This document shows, piece by piece, positions 57,370 to 64,000 of a DNA stretch of 64,000 nt. The DNA is taken from assembly GCF_007000325.2 (NCBI RefSeq), contig NZ_CP117270.1:272963-336962 (forward strand), read 5' to 3'. Origin of the DNA: Rhizobium rhododendri (GTDB lineage: Bacteria > Pseudomonadota > Alphaproteobacteria > Rhizobiales > Rhizobiaceae). The notes under the pieces are model-generated. The model saw only the letters and a program-made list of their open reading frames with translations. It was not told the DNA's origin and did not search any database. The first letter of the stretch is position 1. Every line of letters starts with the position of its first letter. Both the position numbers and the translations under genes were made by a program.

Positions 57370-58431
57370 TTATGCTGGCAGGGCGGCTGCGTCGCGGAAC
57401 GACACGAGGCGGCGGGTCTTCTCGTCCCAGAGGACGAGCTTTACGCAGCGGATGCTTTCCATGATCGTGATACGCCCGACATTGCGCAATTGCGGATGGT
57501 CGCGCAGCACTTCCGGTAACCGGTAGTAAGGGACTCGACTGGCAAGGTGATGGACATGATGGATACCGATATTGGCGGTGATCCACATCAGCGGGGCCGG
57601 CAAGTCGTAATTCGATGCACCGTGCAGGGCGGCGTGGGGAAACTGCCACTCCGGCGGCTCGGACCAATGGGTTTCTTCGAACTGGTGCTGGACGTAGAAC
57701 AGCCAGATGCCTGCGGCGCCGGCGAGCACGACGATCGGCAAGTGCACCAGCAGGAACGGCACGACGCCGACGGCCCACATGAGCAGGCCGGCGACCACCG
57801 CGACGGCGGCGTTGGTCGCCATCGTCGATACCCATGGCTGCAGCCCGGAGCGCATCATGCCGAATGGCAGCCGCTGCTTGAAGAGAAACAGCCAGATCGG
57901 CCCGATGCCGAACATGACCACCGGGTTGCGATAGAGGCGGTACGTCATGCGGCCGCGAAGCGACAGAGCCTTGTATTCCGCAATCGTCAGCGTGGCGATG
58001 TCACCGACGCCGCGTTCGTCCAGATTGCCGGCAGAGGCGTGGTGTTCGGCATGGGCGCGACGCCAATAGTCGTAAGGTGTCAGCGTCAGCACGCCAATGA
58101 TACGGCCCGTCCAGTCGTCGACGCGACGGCGGGCGAAAAACGAGCCATGGCCGCAATCGTGCTGGATCATAAACAGGCGCAGCAGAAACGCCGCTGCCGG
58201 AACAATCAGGATTAGGCCGGGCCAGAAGCTGTAGTGAACGGCGATCCAGGACAGTACCCAGAAAACGATAAAGGGGATGACGGTCACTGCCAGTTCGAAC
58301 GCGCTACGAGTACCGCGTGGCTGGCGATATTTCGACAGGATCTTGAGCCAGGCTTTTTCGTTGGTAATATCAGCAGGAGCGGATGAAACGTCCGCAAGAG
58401 CGGGCTTAGTCGTGGCGTTATGCACCGGCAT
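57370..58431 (-). CDS. Fatty acid desaturase (membrane di-iron type)
   Basis: A 353-residue integral-membrane desaturase. The three histidine boxes are HDCGH (91-95), HAEHH (127-131) and HHVHH (291-295), placed as in delta-12/omega-type acyl-lipid desaturases, with hydrophobic spans between them. It would introduce a double bond in membrane acyl chains to adjust fluidity. It stands alone with about 200 bp to the MarR gene, which is on the same strand upstream. The exact regiospecificity cannot be read. Confidence 0.92.
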   Translation of the reverse strand: MPVHNATTKPALADVSSAPADITNEKAWLKILSKYRQPRGTRSAFELAVTVIPFIVFWVLSWIAVHYSFWPGLILIVPAAAFLLRLFMIQHDCGHGSFFARRRVDDWTGRIIGVLTLTPYDYWRRAHAEHHASAGNLDERGVGDIATLTIAEYKALSLRGRMTYRLYRNPVVMFGIGPIWLFLFKQRLPFGMMRSGLQPWVSTMATNAAVAVVAGLLMWAVGVVPFLLVHLPIVVLAGAAGIWLFYVQHQFEETHWSEPPEWQFPHAALHGASNYDLPAPLMWITANIGIHHVHHLASRVPYYRLPEVLRDHPQLRNVGRITIMESIRCVKLVLWDEKTRRLVSFRDAAALPA

Positions 58432-58635
58432 TGGACTTTCTGCGCAATGGAAGGAAGAGCTAGCTGACAGTGTGGAACTATCTGCCTATGAAACGAGACC
58501 GATGTTATCTCGCCGGACGATCCCCGTATATCCCATGCGGCCATCTCAGGCAGGTGTATACAACCAATGAGGCCGTTTCGTGTTTAATTCGACGCTGACC
58601 TTTCTGCCGGATCCGTCGACTGTCCGTCGCCATGC

Positions 58636-59106
58636 TTAATCCGCTGTCGGCTCGAGCCGGCGCCGGCGCTGAAGATTGGCATCGAGTTGCGACATCACGC
58701 GGAGGGTTGCATTCACATCGTCTTCGCTTGCGCCCTCGAAAAGCTCGGCACGGAGCTTTGCCAATACGTTGCTTAACTCGGTGTTCAGCGCCTGTCCGGC
58801 GGCTGTCAGACGCAACGTTTTGGCGCGTCGATCCTGCGGGTCTTCGATACGATCGATATAGCCCAACTCCGTAAGCTGGTCGAGAACCCGTACCAACGTC
58901 GGTCCCTCCAGATTGAGGACATCGGCAAGAGTGCCCTGACGGATGTTGTCGCCGAGGCGGGCAATGTAGCGCATTGGCAGAACGGTGGCCTCCGATAGCT
59001 CGTAAGGCTTCAGAGCACCATCCAGGGCCCTACGGTAAAGGCGGGCCAGGAGCACAAGATTAACGCCCATCCGCTCGTGCAACTCTCTCATCGGCATAGC
59101 ATTCAC
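58636..59106 (-). CDS. MarR-family transcriptional regulator
   Basis: A 156-residue winged-HTH regulator: LSEATVLPMRYIARLG, IRQGTLADVLNLEGPTLVRVLDQL and a wing EDPQDRRAKTLRLTAAG. The longest frame starts at GTG; internal ATGs at 59097 and 59091 are alternatives and none has a clear Shine-Dalgarno. It is divergent from a flavin amine oxidase with a 20-bp dyad in between. It probably represses itself and perhaps the oxidase-MFS-OYE genes on sensing a small aromatic compound. Confidence 0.85.
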   Translation of the reverse strand: MNAMPMRELHERMGVNLVLLARLYRRALDGALKPYELSEATVLPMRYIARLGDNIRQGTLADVLNLEGPTLVRVLDQLTELGYIDRIEDPQDRRAKTLRLTAAGQALNTELSNVLAKLRAELFEGASEDDVNATLRVMSQLDANLQRRRRLEPTAD

Positions 59107-59133
59107 TCTGATTTCGACGCTGCATTTTCAAAT

Positions 59134-59153
59134 ATTGTCTTACGATAGACAAT
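59134..59153. promoter_or_regulatory. Candidate MarR operator
   Basis: ATTGTCT-TACGAT-AGACAAT is a perfect dyad with 7-bp arms and a 6-bp centre, of a size usual for MarR dimers. It lies 28-47 bp upstream of the MarR start, suggesting autoregulation, and about 250 bp from the oxidase start. Confidence 0.55.
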
Positions 59154-59403
59154 GGCTATCGCCCGTAGTTGTTTCCTTTAAACGGATGCCGCCTTTTAAG
59201 CACGAAAATTGCGACGGGCCGACGTTTTTTATCGGTAAAAAAGTCTTCCTCGATTGTCGGCAAGGCGGCTGACACTGGGCCCCGGCAAAAGTTCTGGCAG
59301 TGAGACCGATCTGGTGCCGAAATGGTGAATGCGCGCCGCGTAAATCCCCCTGTCGATCTGGGGCATCCCGTGTTTAATGATGTCCTTTTAATCGGAGACA
59401 CAA
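59154..59403. other. Upstream region of the flavin amine oxidase
   Basis: About 250 bp between the MarR dyad and the oxidase. It should hold the oxidase promoter; no clear boxes or further dyads seen. A 9-codon ORF here has no ribosome-binding site. Confidence 0.35.
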
Positions 59404-60690
59404 ATGCTGTCGCAGGCAGTCGTCCGCCGCGAGGTGGACGTGATCATCATCGGCGCCGGCGCCGCCGGCATTGCCGCCGGACGCCACTTGCAAACCGTCC
59501 GTCCGGACTTATCGCTGCAAATTCTTGAGGCCGGCGCGCATATCGGTGGTCGGGCGCTCACGGTTCGACCGAAACTCCTGGCAGGACAACCTGTCGATCT
59601 CGGTTGCGGCTGGCTCCATGGCGCCCAAACCAATGCATGGACTTCTGTTGCAGGTGACCTGGGGCTGGTCGTTGACCAGACACCGGCGCCATGGAGCGAC
59701 GGCGGCCGCCGGCTGCAGAACGACGAAGCGGCATATGCGGCAATCGGTGACTTCTTCGAGCGCGCCGAGAATTATCGGGGAGAGTCCGACAAACCCCTTT
59801 CGGACTTGCTCGAGCCGGATAACCCCTGGAACCCTCGGATCGAGGCGATCGGGACCTATCTGAACGGCGCAGCGCTGGATCAGTCCTCCCTTCTGGACTA
59901 TGCCAACTACGCGCCTGGCGAGGGTCCCGACTGGCGGGTGCGTGAGGGCTACGGGGCGCTGATCAGCACTTACGCCGGTACATTGCCCATTTCGCTTCAT
60001 ACAGTCGTGACCGGCATAGACCACCGCTCTCGCACGTCTGTCGTCGTCGAGACCAATCGGGGGGCGTTGATGGCACGCTGGGTGATCGTCACGCTGTCCA
60101 CCGATATGGTGGCGCGAGAGACCATACGTTTTACGCCAGCCTTGCCGCACAAGATCGAGGCGGCGGCCTCCCTGCCCCTTGGCCTCGCCAACAAGCTTTT
60201 TCTGCGCTTGCCTTCCGATCTCGATTTGCCGGTGGATACGCAGGCCTACGGCTCAGCCACGACGAGTGCCACTGGCAGCTATCATATCCGCGCCTTTGGT
60301 CAGCCGATCATCGAGGCCTACTTCGCCGGTCCGTTTGCCCATGATCTGGAAAGGGCGGGCGATGCTGCGGCGCTGGCGTTTGCGCGCGATGAACTGGGAG
60401 GCGTCTTCGGAAGCGCAATTCGCGGCGATCTGGAATTTGTGACGATGTCCGGCTGGGCAACATCACCGCATATCGGTGGCGCTTATGCCTATGCCAGGCC
60501 GGGCGCTGTTTCTGCGCGCGGCGTGCTCGCCGAGCCCGTCGACGGACGCTTGTTGTTTGCCGGCGAAGCTTGTTCCGTGGCGCGTTATTCCACGGCCCAT
60601 GGCGCCTTCGAGACAGGCGTTGCAGCGGCTGAAAGGATTATCGATGCTGCGCCAGCACCTGCAGCCAATGCACTTGCAAACGAAAGCTAG
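59404..60690 (+). CDS. Flavin-dependent amine oxidase
   Basis: A 428-residue FAD enzyme of the monoamine oxidase family. It has the Rossmann site VIIIGAGAAGIAAGRHL, the second FAD segment LEAGAHIGGRAL, CGWLHGAQTNAW near the flavin, and a C-terminal LLFAGEACS and GAFETGVAAAERI. ATCGGAGACACAA gives a good Shine-Dalgarno. It may oxidise a polyamine or aromatic amine. It is followed at 168 bp by an MFS exporter/importer and OYE gene, and the MarR regulator is divergent. Confidence 0.9.
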   Translation: MLSQAVVRREVDVIIIGAGAAGIAAGRHLQTVRPDLSLQILEAGAHIGGRALTVRPKLLAGQPVDLGCGWLHGAQTNAWTSVAGDLGLVVDQTPAPWSDGGRRLQNDEAAYAAIGDFFERAENYRGESDKPLSDLLEPDNPWNPRIEAIGTYLNGAALDQSSLLDYANYAPGEGPDWRVREGYGALISTYAGTLPISLHTVVTGIDHRSRTSVVVETNRGALMARWVIVTLSTDMVARETIRFTPALPHKIEAAASLPLGLANKLFLRLPSDLDLPVDTQAYGSATTSATGSYHIRAFGQPIIEAYFAGPFAHDLERAGDAAALAFARDELGGVFGSAIRGDLEFVTMSGWATSPHIGGAYAYARPGAVSARGVLAEPVDGRLLFAGEACSVARYSTAHGAFETGVAAAERIIDAAPAPAANALANES

Positions 60691-60858
60691 CCTACCATAT
60701 TTTCCGCGAGATACTTTTGAGCGCGACACAGCCTTATATCCGGCCTATCGCCGCACCTTACGTATTCGATTCGACAATCGATAAGCCGTCATATGGCGGC
60801 TCCACCATGCTCTTCTGATGCCCTGTCTTGGGTTTCGCAGTATCGACAGGGATTAGAC

Positions 60859-62079
60859 ATGCTCAATCGCTTCACTTTCAGTCGCCGGGCGAGCTTCTGG
60901 ACGGCCGCTGCAGTCGTTGCCCACACGCTATGGACCAGTGCTGCACCGGCCATGACCTACCCGCTCTATGCCAGGCAGTGGGGCCTGACGCCGTTTGCCA
61001 CGACGGCAATCTTTGCGATCTATCCCATCGTGGTGGTCCTGGTCCTTGTGGGTTTCGGCGATATTTCCGATTATGTCGGTCGTCGCAAGACGATGTTGTT
61101 CGGGTTGGCCGCTTCGCTGATCGGTGTGTTGCTGTTCGCGGTGGCGCCGGATGTCTGGTGGGTACTGGTCGGACGCGCTTTCATGGGCATCGGGGTCGGA
61201 CTTTCTGCCGGGCCGTCGGCTGCCGCACTCGTGGAATTCAGCGCGCCGGGTCAAGGTCAAAAAGCCAGCGCCATTACTACGCTCGCCCAGGTCACCGGCC
61301 TGATATGCGCAGCGCTGGTTGGCGGCGCACTGATACAATATGCACCGTTTCCGACGCGCCTGAATTTCATCGTGCTTCTCGTGGTTCTTGCCGGCATATT
61401 TGCGGCGACCTGGTTTCTTCCCCGCCATCTCAGCACGGAGGCCTCCGGCCCCTGGCGGTTCAAGGCCATCGTCATCCCGCGCGGCCTGCGCAAGATTTTC
61501 GCGACTTCAACCATCGCCGTCACTGCGTCCTATGCGATGGGCACCATCATCCTGTCACTCGGGGCACAGATCGCCCATGACGTGATCGGCTCGCCGAATG
61601 CCATGGTCAACGGCGCCACCATCGCACTCTTCGCCTTCGTCGGTGGCGCGGTTGCTATCCCCGCCAGAGGCCTGAAGTCGTCCGCCACGATCTTGATCGG
61701 AGGTCTTTCCTCGCTGACTGCAGTTGGCCTGCTTGCCTTTTCCGCCAGCCAGCATTCGCTCAGCCTGTTTGCAACGGCGCTCGTGTTCGGCGGCATATCC
61801 TACAGCCTGCTGTTTTCCGGCGGGCTTGGGCTCTTGAACGCCAATGCGCCGCCACGCCATCGCGGCGGTACCTTGTCGGCGCTGTTCCTGGTTGCCTATC
61901 TCGCCCAGGGGCTGGCAGCACTCCTGCTCGGGAAGATTGCCACACTCTACGGCTTGAACTTCGCCGTCGATGTGGGATCGGCTATCATTGCCGGCCTGTC
62001 ATTGTGCGCCATGTTGCTCGCTGTTCTCTACGCCTCCCCTACCCCCTCCTCCCGTCACGTTATTGGAAACCGTCCATGA
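60859..62079 (+). CDS. MFS transporter
   Basis: A 406-residue major facilitator with about twelve hydrophobic helices. The loop 2-3 motif GDISDYVGRRKTM is the MFS signature; FMGIGVGLSAGPSAAALVEF is in helix 5. Closest in character to drug/aromatic-type transporters, but substrate cannot be told. CAGGGA lies upstream of the ATG chosen; a longer in-frame start lacks one. Its TGA overlaps the start of the OYE gene (ATGA), so the two are translated together. Confidence 0.88.
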   Translation: MLNRFTFSRRASFWTAAAVVAHTLWTSAAPAMTYPLYARQWGLTPFATTAIFAIYPIVVVLVLVGFGDISDYVGRRKTMLFGLAASLIGVLLFAVAPDVWWVLVGRAFMGIGVGLSAGPSAAALVEFSAPGQGQKASAITTLAQVTGLICAALVGGALIQYAPFPTRLNFIVLLVVLAGIFAATWFLPRHLSTEASGPWRFKAIVIPRGLRKIFATSTIAVTASYAMGTIILSLGAQIAHDVIGSPNAMVNGATIALFAFVGGAVAIPARGLKSSATILIGGLSSLTAVGLLAFSASQHSLSLFATALVFGGISYSLLFSGGLGLLNANAPPRHRGGTLSALFLVAYLAQGLAALLLGKIATLYGLNFAVDVGSAIIAGLSLCAMLLAVLYASPTPSSRHVIGNRP

Positions 62080-63173
62080 GCACCCTTTTCTCACCGTTTG
62101 AACTTCGCAATCTGACCCTGCCCAACCGGATTGTCGTTTCGCCGATGTGCCAGTATGTCGCCGACAACGGCAAGGCCACCGCCTGGCATGAAGTCCACCT
62201 CGGCGGGTTGGCGCTTTCGGGCGCAAGCATGCTGTTTCTGGAAGCGACAGCCGTGGAGGCAGCCGGCCGTATCACGCCCGGCGACCTCGGCCTGTGGAAC
62301 GACGAAACGGAAGCTGCCCTGAAACCGGCGATCGATGCTATTCGTCTCGTCTCAAAGACGGCTATCGTCATGCAATTGGGTCATTCCGGCCGCAAGGCGT
62401 CCAGCCATTTGCCTTGGGAAGGTGGCGAACTCATACCGCTTGCTGAAGGTGGCTGGGAGAACTTTGCCCCCTCCCCTCTTCCTCACAAGGATGGCGAGCG
62501 CGAGCCAACCGCTCTCGATGCTGCCGGATTGGCGCGCGTGCGCGATGCTTTCGCAGCGACTGCTGCACGGGCAGCAAGACTTGGGCTGGATGGTGTCGAG
62601 CTACATGCCGCCCACGGCTATCTCCTGCATCAATTTCTGTCGCCCCTCTCCAACCAGCGGACGGACGAGTACGGCGGGTCTCTCGAAAACCGCATGCGCT
62701 TTCCGCTCGAAGTGTTCGACGCTGTCCGCGCGGCGTTCCCGTCCGACAAGGCCGTTGGCGTGCGAATTTCCGCAACGGATTGGGTCGAGGGTGGATGGGA
62801 TGTCGCTCAGAGCATTGCGTTCGTCAAGGAACTGCAAAAGCGCGGGGTCGATTGGATCGATGTGTCCTCGGCCGGCGTGTCGCCGTTGCAGCAGATCACC
62901 GCAGGACCGGGCTACCAGGTGCCCTTCGCCGACGAGATCAAGCAAGCAACAGGCGTTACGACTATCGCGGTTGGTCTGATCACCGAGGCCAAACAGGCGG
63001 AGGAGATCGTCTCGAGCGGTAAGGCTGACTTCGTGGCACTCGCACGCGCGATGCTCTACGATCCACGCTGGGGATGGCATGCTGCGGCGGAGCTCGGTGC
63101 GACCATCGAGGTTCCGCCCTCGTACCTGCGCGCTGCTCCGCATGGGAAATCTAAATTATTTCGTCAGGGTTGA
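62076..63173 (+). CDS. Old Yellow Enzyme family NADH:flavin oxidoreductase (YqjM-like)
   Basis: A 365-residue FMN TIM-barrel ene-reductase. It has SPMCQY with Cys25, the YqjM-type redox-tuning cysteine, LGHSGRKAS, DGVELHAAHGYLLHQFLSP, NQRTDEYGGSLENR and a C-terminal FVALARAMLYDPRW. It reduces activated C=C bonds of enones, maleimides or related electrophiles with NAD(P)H. Coupled to the MFS gene, it may detoxify a compound the transporter handles. Regulation by the nearby MarR protein is a guess. Confidence 0.93.
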   Translation: MSTLFSPFELRNLTLPNRIVVSPMCQYVADNGKATAWHEVHLGGLALSGASMLFLEATAVEAAGRITPGDLGLWNDETEAALKPAIDAIRLVSKTAIVMQLGHSGRKASSHLPWEGGELIPLAEGGWENFAPSPLPHKDGEREPTALDAAGLARVRDAFAATAARAARLGLDGVELHAAHGYLLHQFLSPLSNQRTDEYGGSLENRMRFPLEVFDAVRAAFPSDKAVGVRISATDWVEGGWDVAQSIAFVKELQKRGVDWIDVSSAGVSPLQQITAGPGYQVPFADEIKQATGVTTIAVGLITEAKQAEEIVSSGKADFVALARAMLYDPRWGWHAAAELGATIEVPPSYLRAAPHGKSKLFRQG

Positions 63174-63235
63174 TTGATGTCGATTTAAAGCTGGAGGTTC
63201 GGGCCAAGTGGCTTGGACTTTGTTGGGGTGAAAGC

Positions 63236-63298
63236 GCTAGCCTGTACTCTGTGCCACGTTGAGGCTTTTCGCGATATCGCTGCAGTCCACAGGCTAGC
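63236..63298. repeat. Inverted repeat after the OYE gene
   Basis: GCTAGCCTGT (63236-63245) and ACAGGCTAGC (63289-63298) are perfect 10-bp inverted arms 43 bp apart. No U-run. It lies between the convergent OYE and small-protein genes. Confidence 0.45.
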
Positions 63299-63338
63299 TT
63301 GAATCTTTCACAGTGCTGTCGAGACAGCCTACTATGGG

Positions 63339-63521
63339 TCAGGCTCTTTCGCTGACTTTAGCCTCGCTCGCCAAGCGCAGGGCGCGCAGCCGGGCTGTTT
63401 TTTCTTCGCGCGCTTTCCGACGCTGTTCATTGTCTGCGAATGCTGCCTCAGTTGCAGCGTCCGCAAGCACTCTTTTCTGCTCTTTTGAAAGCTGAAGTCT
63501 GCGTTTTTTCTGCTCTTCCAT
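63339..63521 (-). CDS. 60-residue charged helical protein with KTARLR motif
   Basis: A small, strongly charged protein (MEEQKKRRLQLSKEQKRVLA) predicted as a long helix. Residues 41-54 read KTARLR-ALRL-ASEA, nearly identical to the 70-residue protein at 56.3 kb. CGGAGGATTCA before the ATG gives a strong start; a longer in-frame ORF is rejected. It is convergent with the OYE gene. Two dispersed copies of the motif in one window point to a small paralogous family of unknown role. Confidence 0.7.
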   Translation of the reverse strand: MEEQKKRRLQLSKEQKRVLADAATEAAFADNEQRRKAREEKTARLRALRLASEAKVSERA

Positions 63522-64000
63522 TGAATCCTCCGTGGGTCGGTCGCAACGTGCCAGCCCCATTGCGGTCAAGCGCGCGGATGCACTCGCCATTGATAAGGCG
63601 ACTTTTGTTTAATGCGAAGGTCCGCGGAAGGTTTCATCGCTTTTCAGGATCGTCCGTTGGCGGACACTCGCGTCTGGATTGTTGTTTTCTTTAGGGGCCG
63701 GTATTTCAAACGCAGGTGCAGGTCTGCTCGCTGTATCGGTTAGCTGGGCTCACATAATAAAGATCGTTGAGACGGCGATCATTAAAAGAGAGCAGGAAAT
63801 CCTAAGAATTCGCACTTGGCGCGTTCAGGAACCATCGCTTGATAAGCGGGACGACATGTTTACTGCGGTAAACTTCTCCACCGGTCTTATGTGTCCATAG
63901 CCGTCGTTAACGATAAAGCCCTTGCCCGCCAGTGAGAATCGGTCTCAAATGCGCTTTGAGAAGCCAAGTAGCTTACAAAACGCATTTGCGAGAAAATTAG
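63522..64000. other. Right-end region with no assignable gene
   Basis: About 480 bp, less GC-rich than the rest. It contains a 73-codon plus-strand frame (63679-63900) without a clear ribosome-binding site or recognisable sequence, so I do not call it a gene. Near the edge CTCAAA-TGCGC-TTTGAG (63944-63960) forms a small dyad, and CAAATGCG/CGCATTTG (63946-63953, 63981-63988) another. A gene may begin beyond the window. Confidence 0.35.

Noticed and set aside
63679..63900. 73-codon plus-strand frame near the right edge
   Set aside because: No clear Shine-Dalgarno and no recognisable sequence; kept only as part of the unassigned region.

Overview
The window looks like a chromosome or large replicon of an alphaproteobacterium of the Rhizobiaceae (Rhizobium/Agrobacterium type). 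The reasons are the rhizobial arrangement of the rhamnose locus (rhaRSTPQUK divergent from rhaD and rhaI), a hut cluster that uses the HutF deiminase route, the GlgE-TreS/maltokinase-GlgB cluster, EcfG-type stress promoters, a TGA-N9-TCA iron motif and DUF6481 small proteins beside a cold-shock gene. It is GC-rich with long antisense shadow frames. I saw no rRNA, tRNA, CRISPR array, transposase or prophage gene.

Layout. 1-3.9 kb: a minus-strand operon for a polar amino acid ABC transporter, ending in a histidine/aromatic ammonia-lyase-like gene that runs off the left edge and lacks the Ala-Ser-Gly cofactor triad. 4-11.4 kb: two tiny membrane peptides, then histidine degradation (hutF divergent from hutIHGU) around a 12-bp palindromic operator. 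11.4-16 kb: accessory genes, namely an AbiEii-like nucleotidyltransferase with a small partner, a sulfite-oxidase-fold protein, a small secreted protein, a degenerate VapBC pair, an SDR and a PAS protein. 16-17.5 kb: an Lrp-type regulator divergent from a short tryptophan-dioxygenase-like gene. 17.7-26.7 kb: an envelope M23 protein, a dienelactone hydrolase, a large hybrid histidine kinase and a GGDEF-EAL protein, with a 24-codon micro-ORF and a strong terminator between the last two. 26.9-38 kb: complete L-rhamnose uptake and catabolism, with a Pmp3/YqaE gene lying antisense between rhaD and rhaI. 38.5-47.4 kb: glgE-treS-glgB, one translationally coupled stress/alpha-glucan-trehalose operon. 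47.5-51.9 kb: AraC regulator, TonB siderophore receptor and siderophore-interacting reductase. 51.9-55.6 kb: adenine deaminase and two transglutaminase-like proteins. 55.6-57.3 kb: cold-shock gene and several small charged or membrane proteins. 57.4-63.2 kb: desaturase, MarR regulator, flavin amine oxidase, MFS transporter and Old Yellow Enzyme reductase. 63.2-64 kb: one more small charged protein, then sequence with nothing I can assign.

How it works together. Most modules feed on plant- or soil-derived compounds (amino acids, histidine, tryptophan, rhamnose, adenine, siderophores). A second theme is stress. Sequences matching the general-stress sigma factor (EcfG/RpoE2) pattern GGAAC-N16-CGTT precede glgE and a 40-residue peptide exactly, precede the YqaE gene with one mismatch, and precede a small secreted protein with one mismatch. 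These matches are read by eye and not tested statistically. The least-explained material is a set of microproteins (4.2, 4.4, 24.3, 28.3, 56.3, 57.2 and 63.4 kb), several with their own promoter-like or terminator-like signals.
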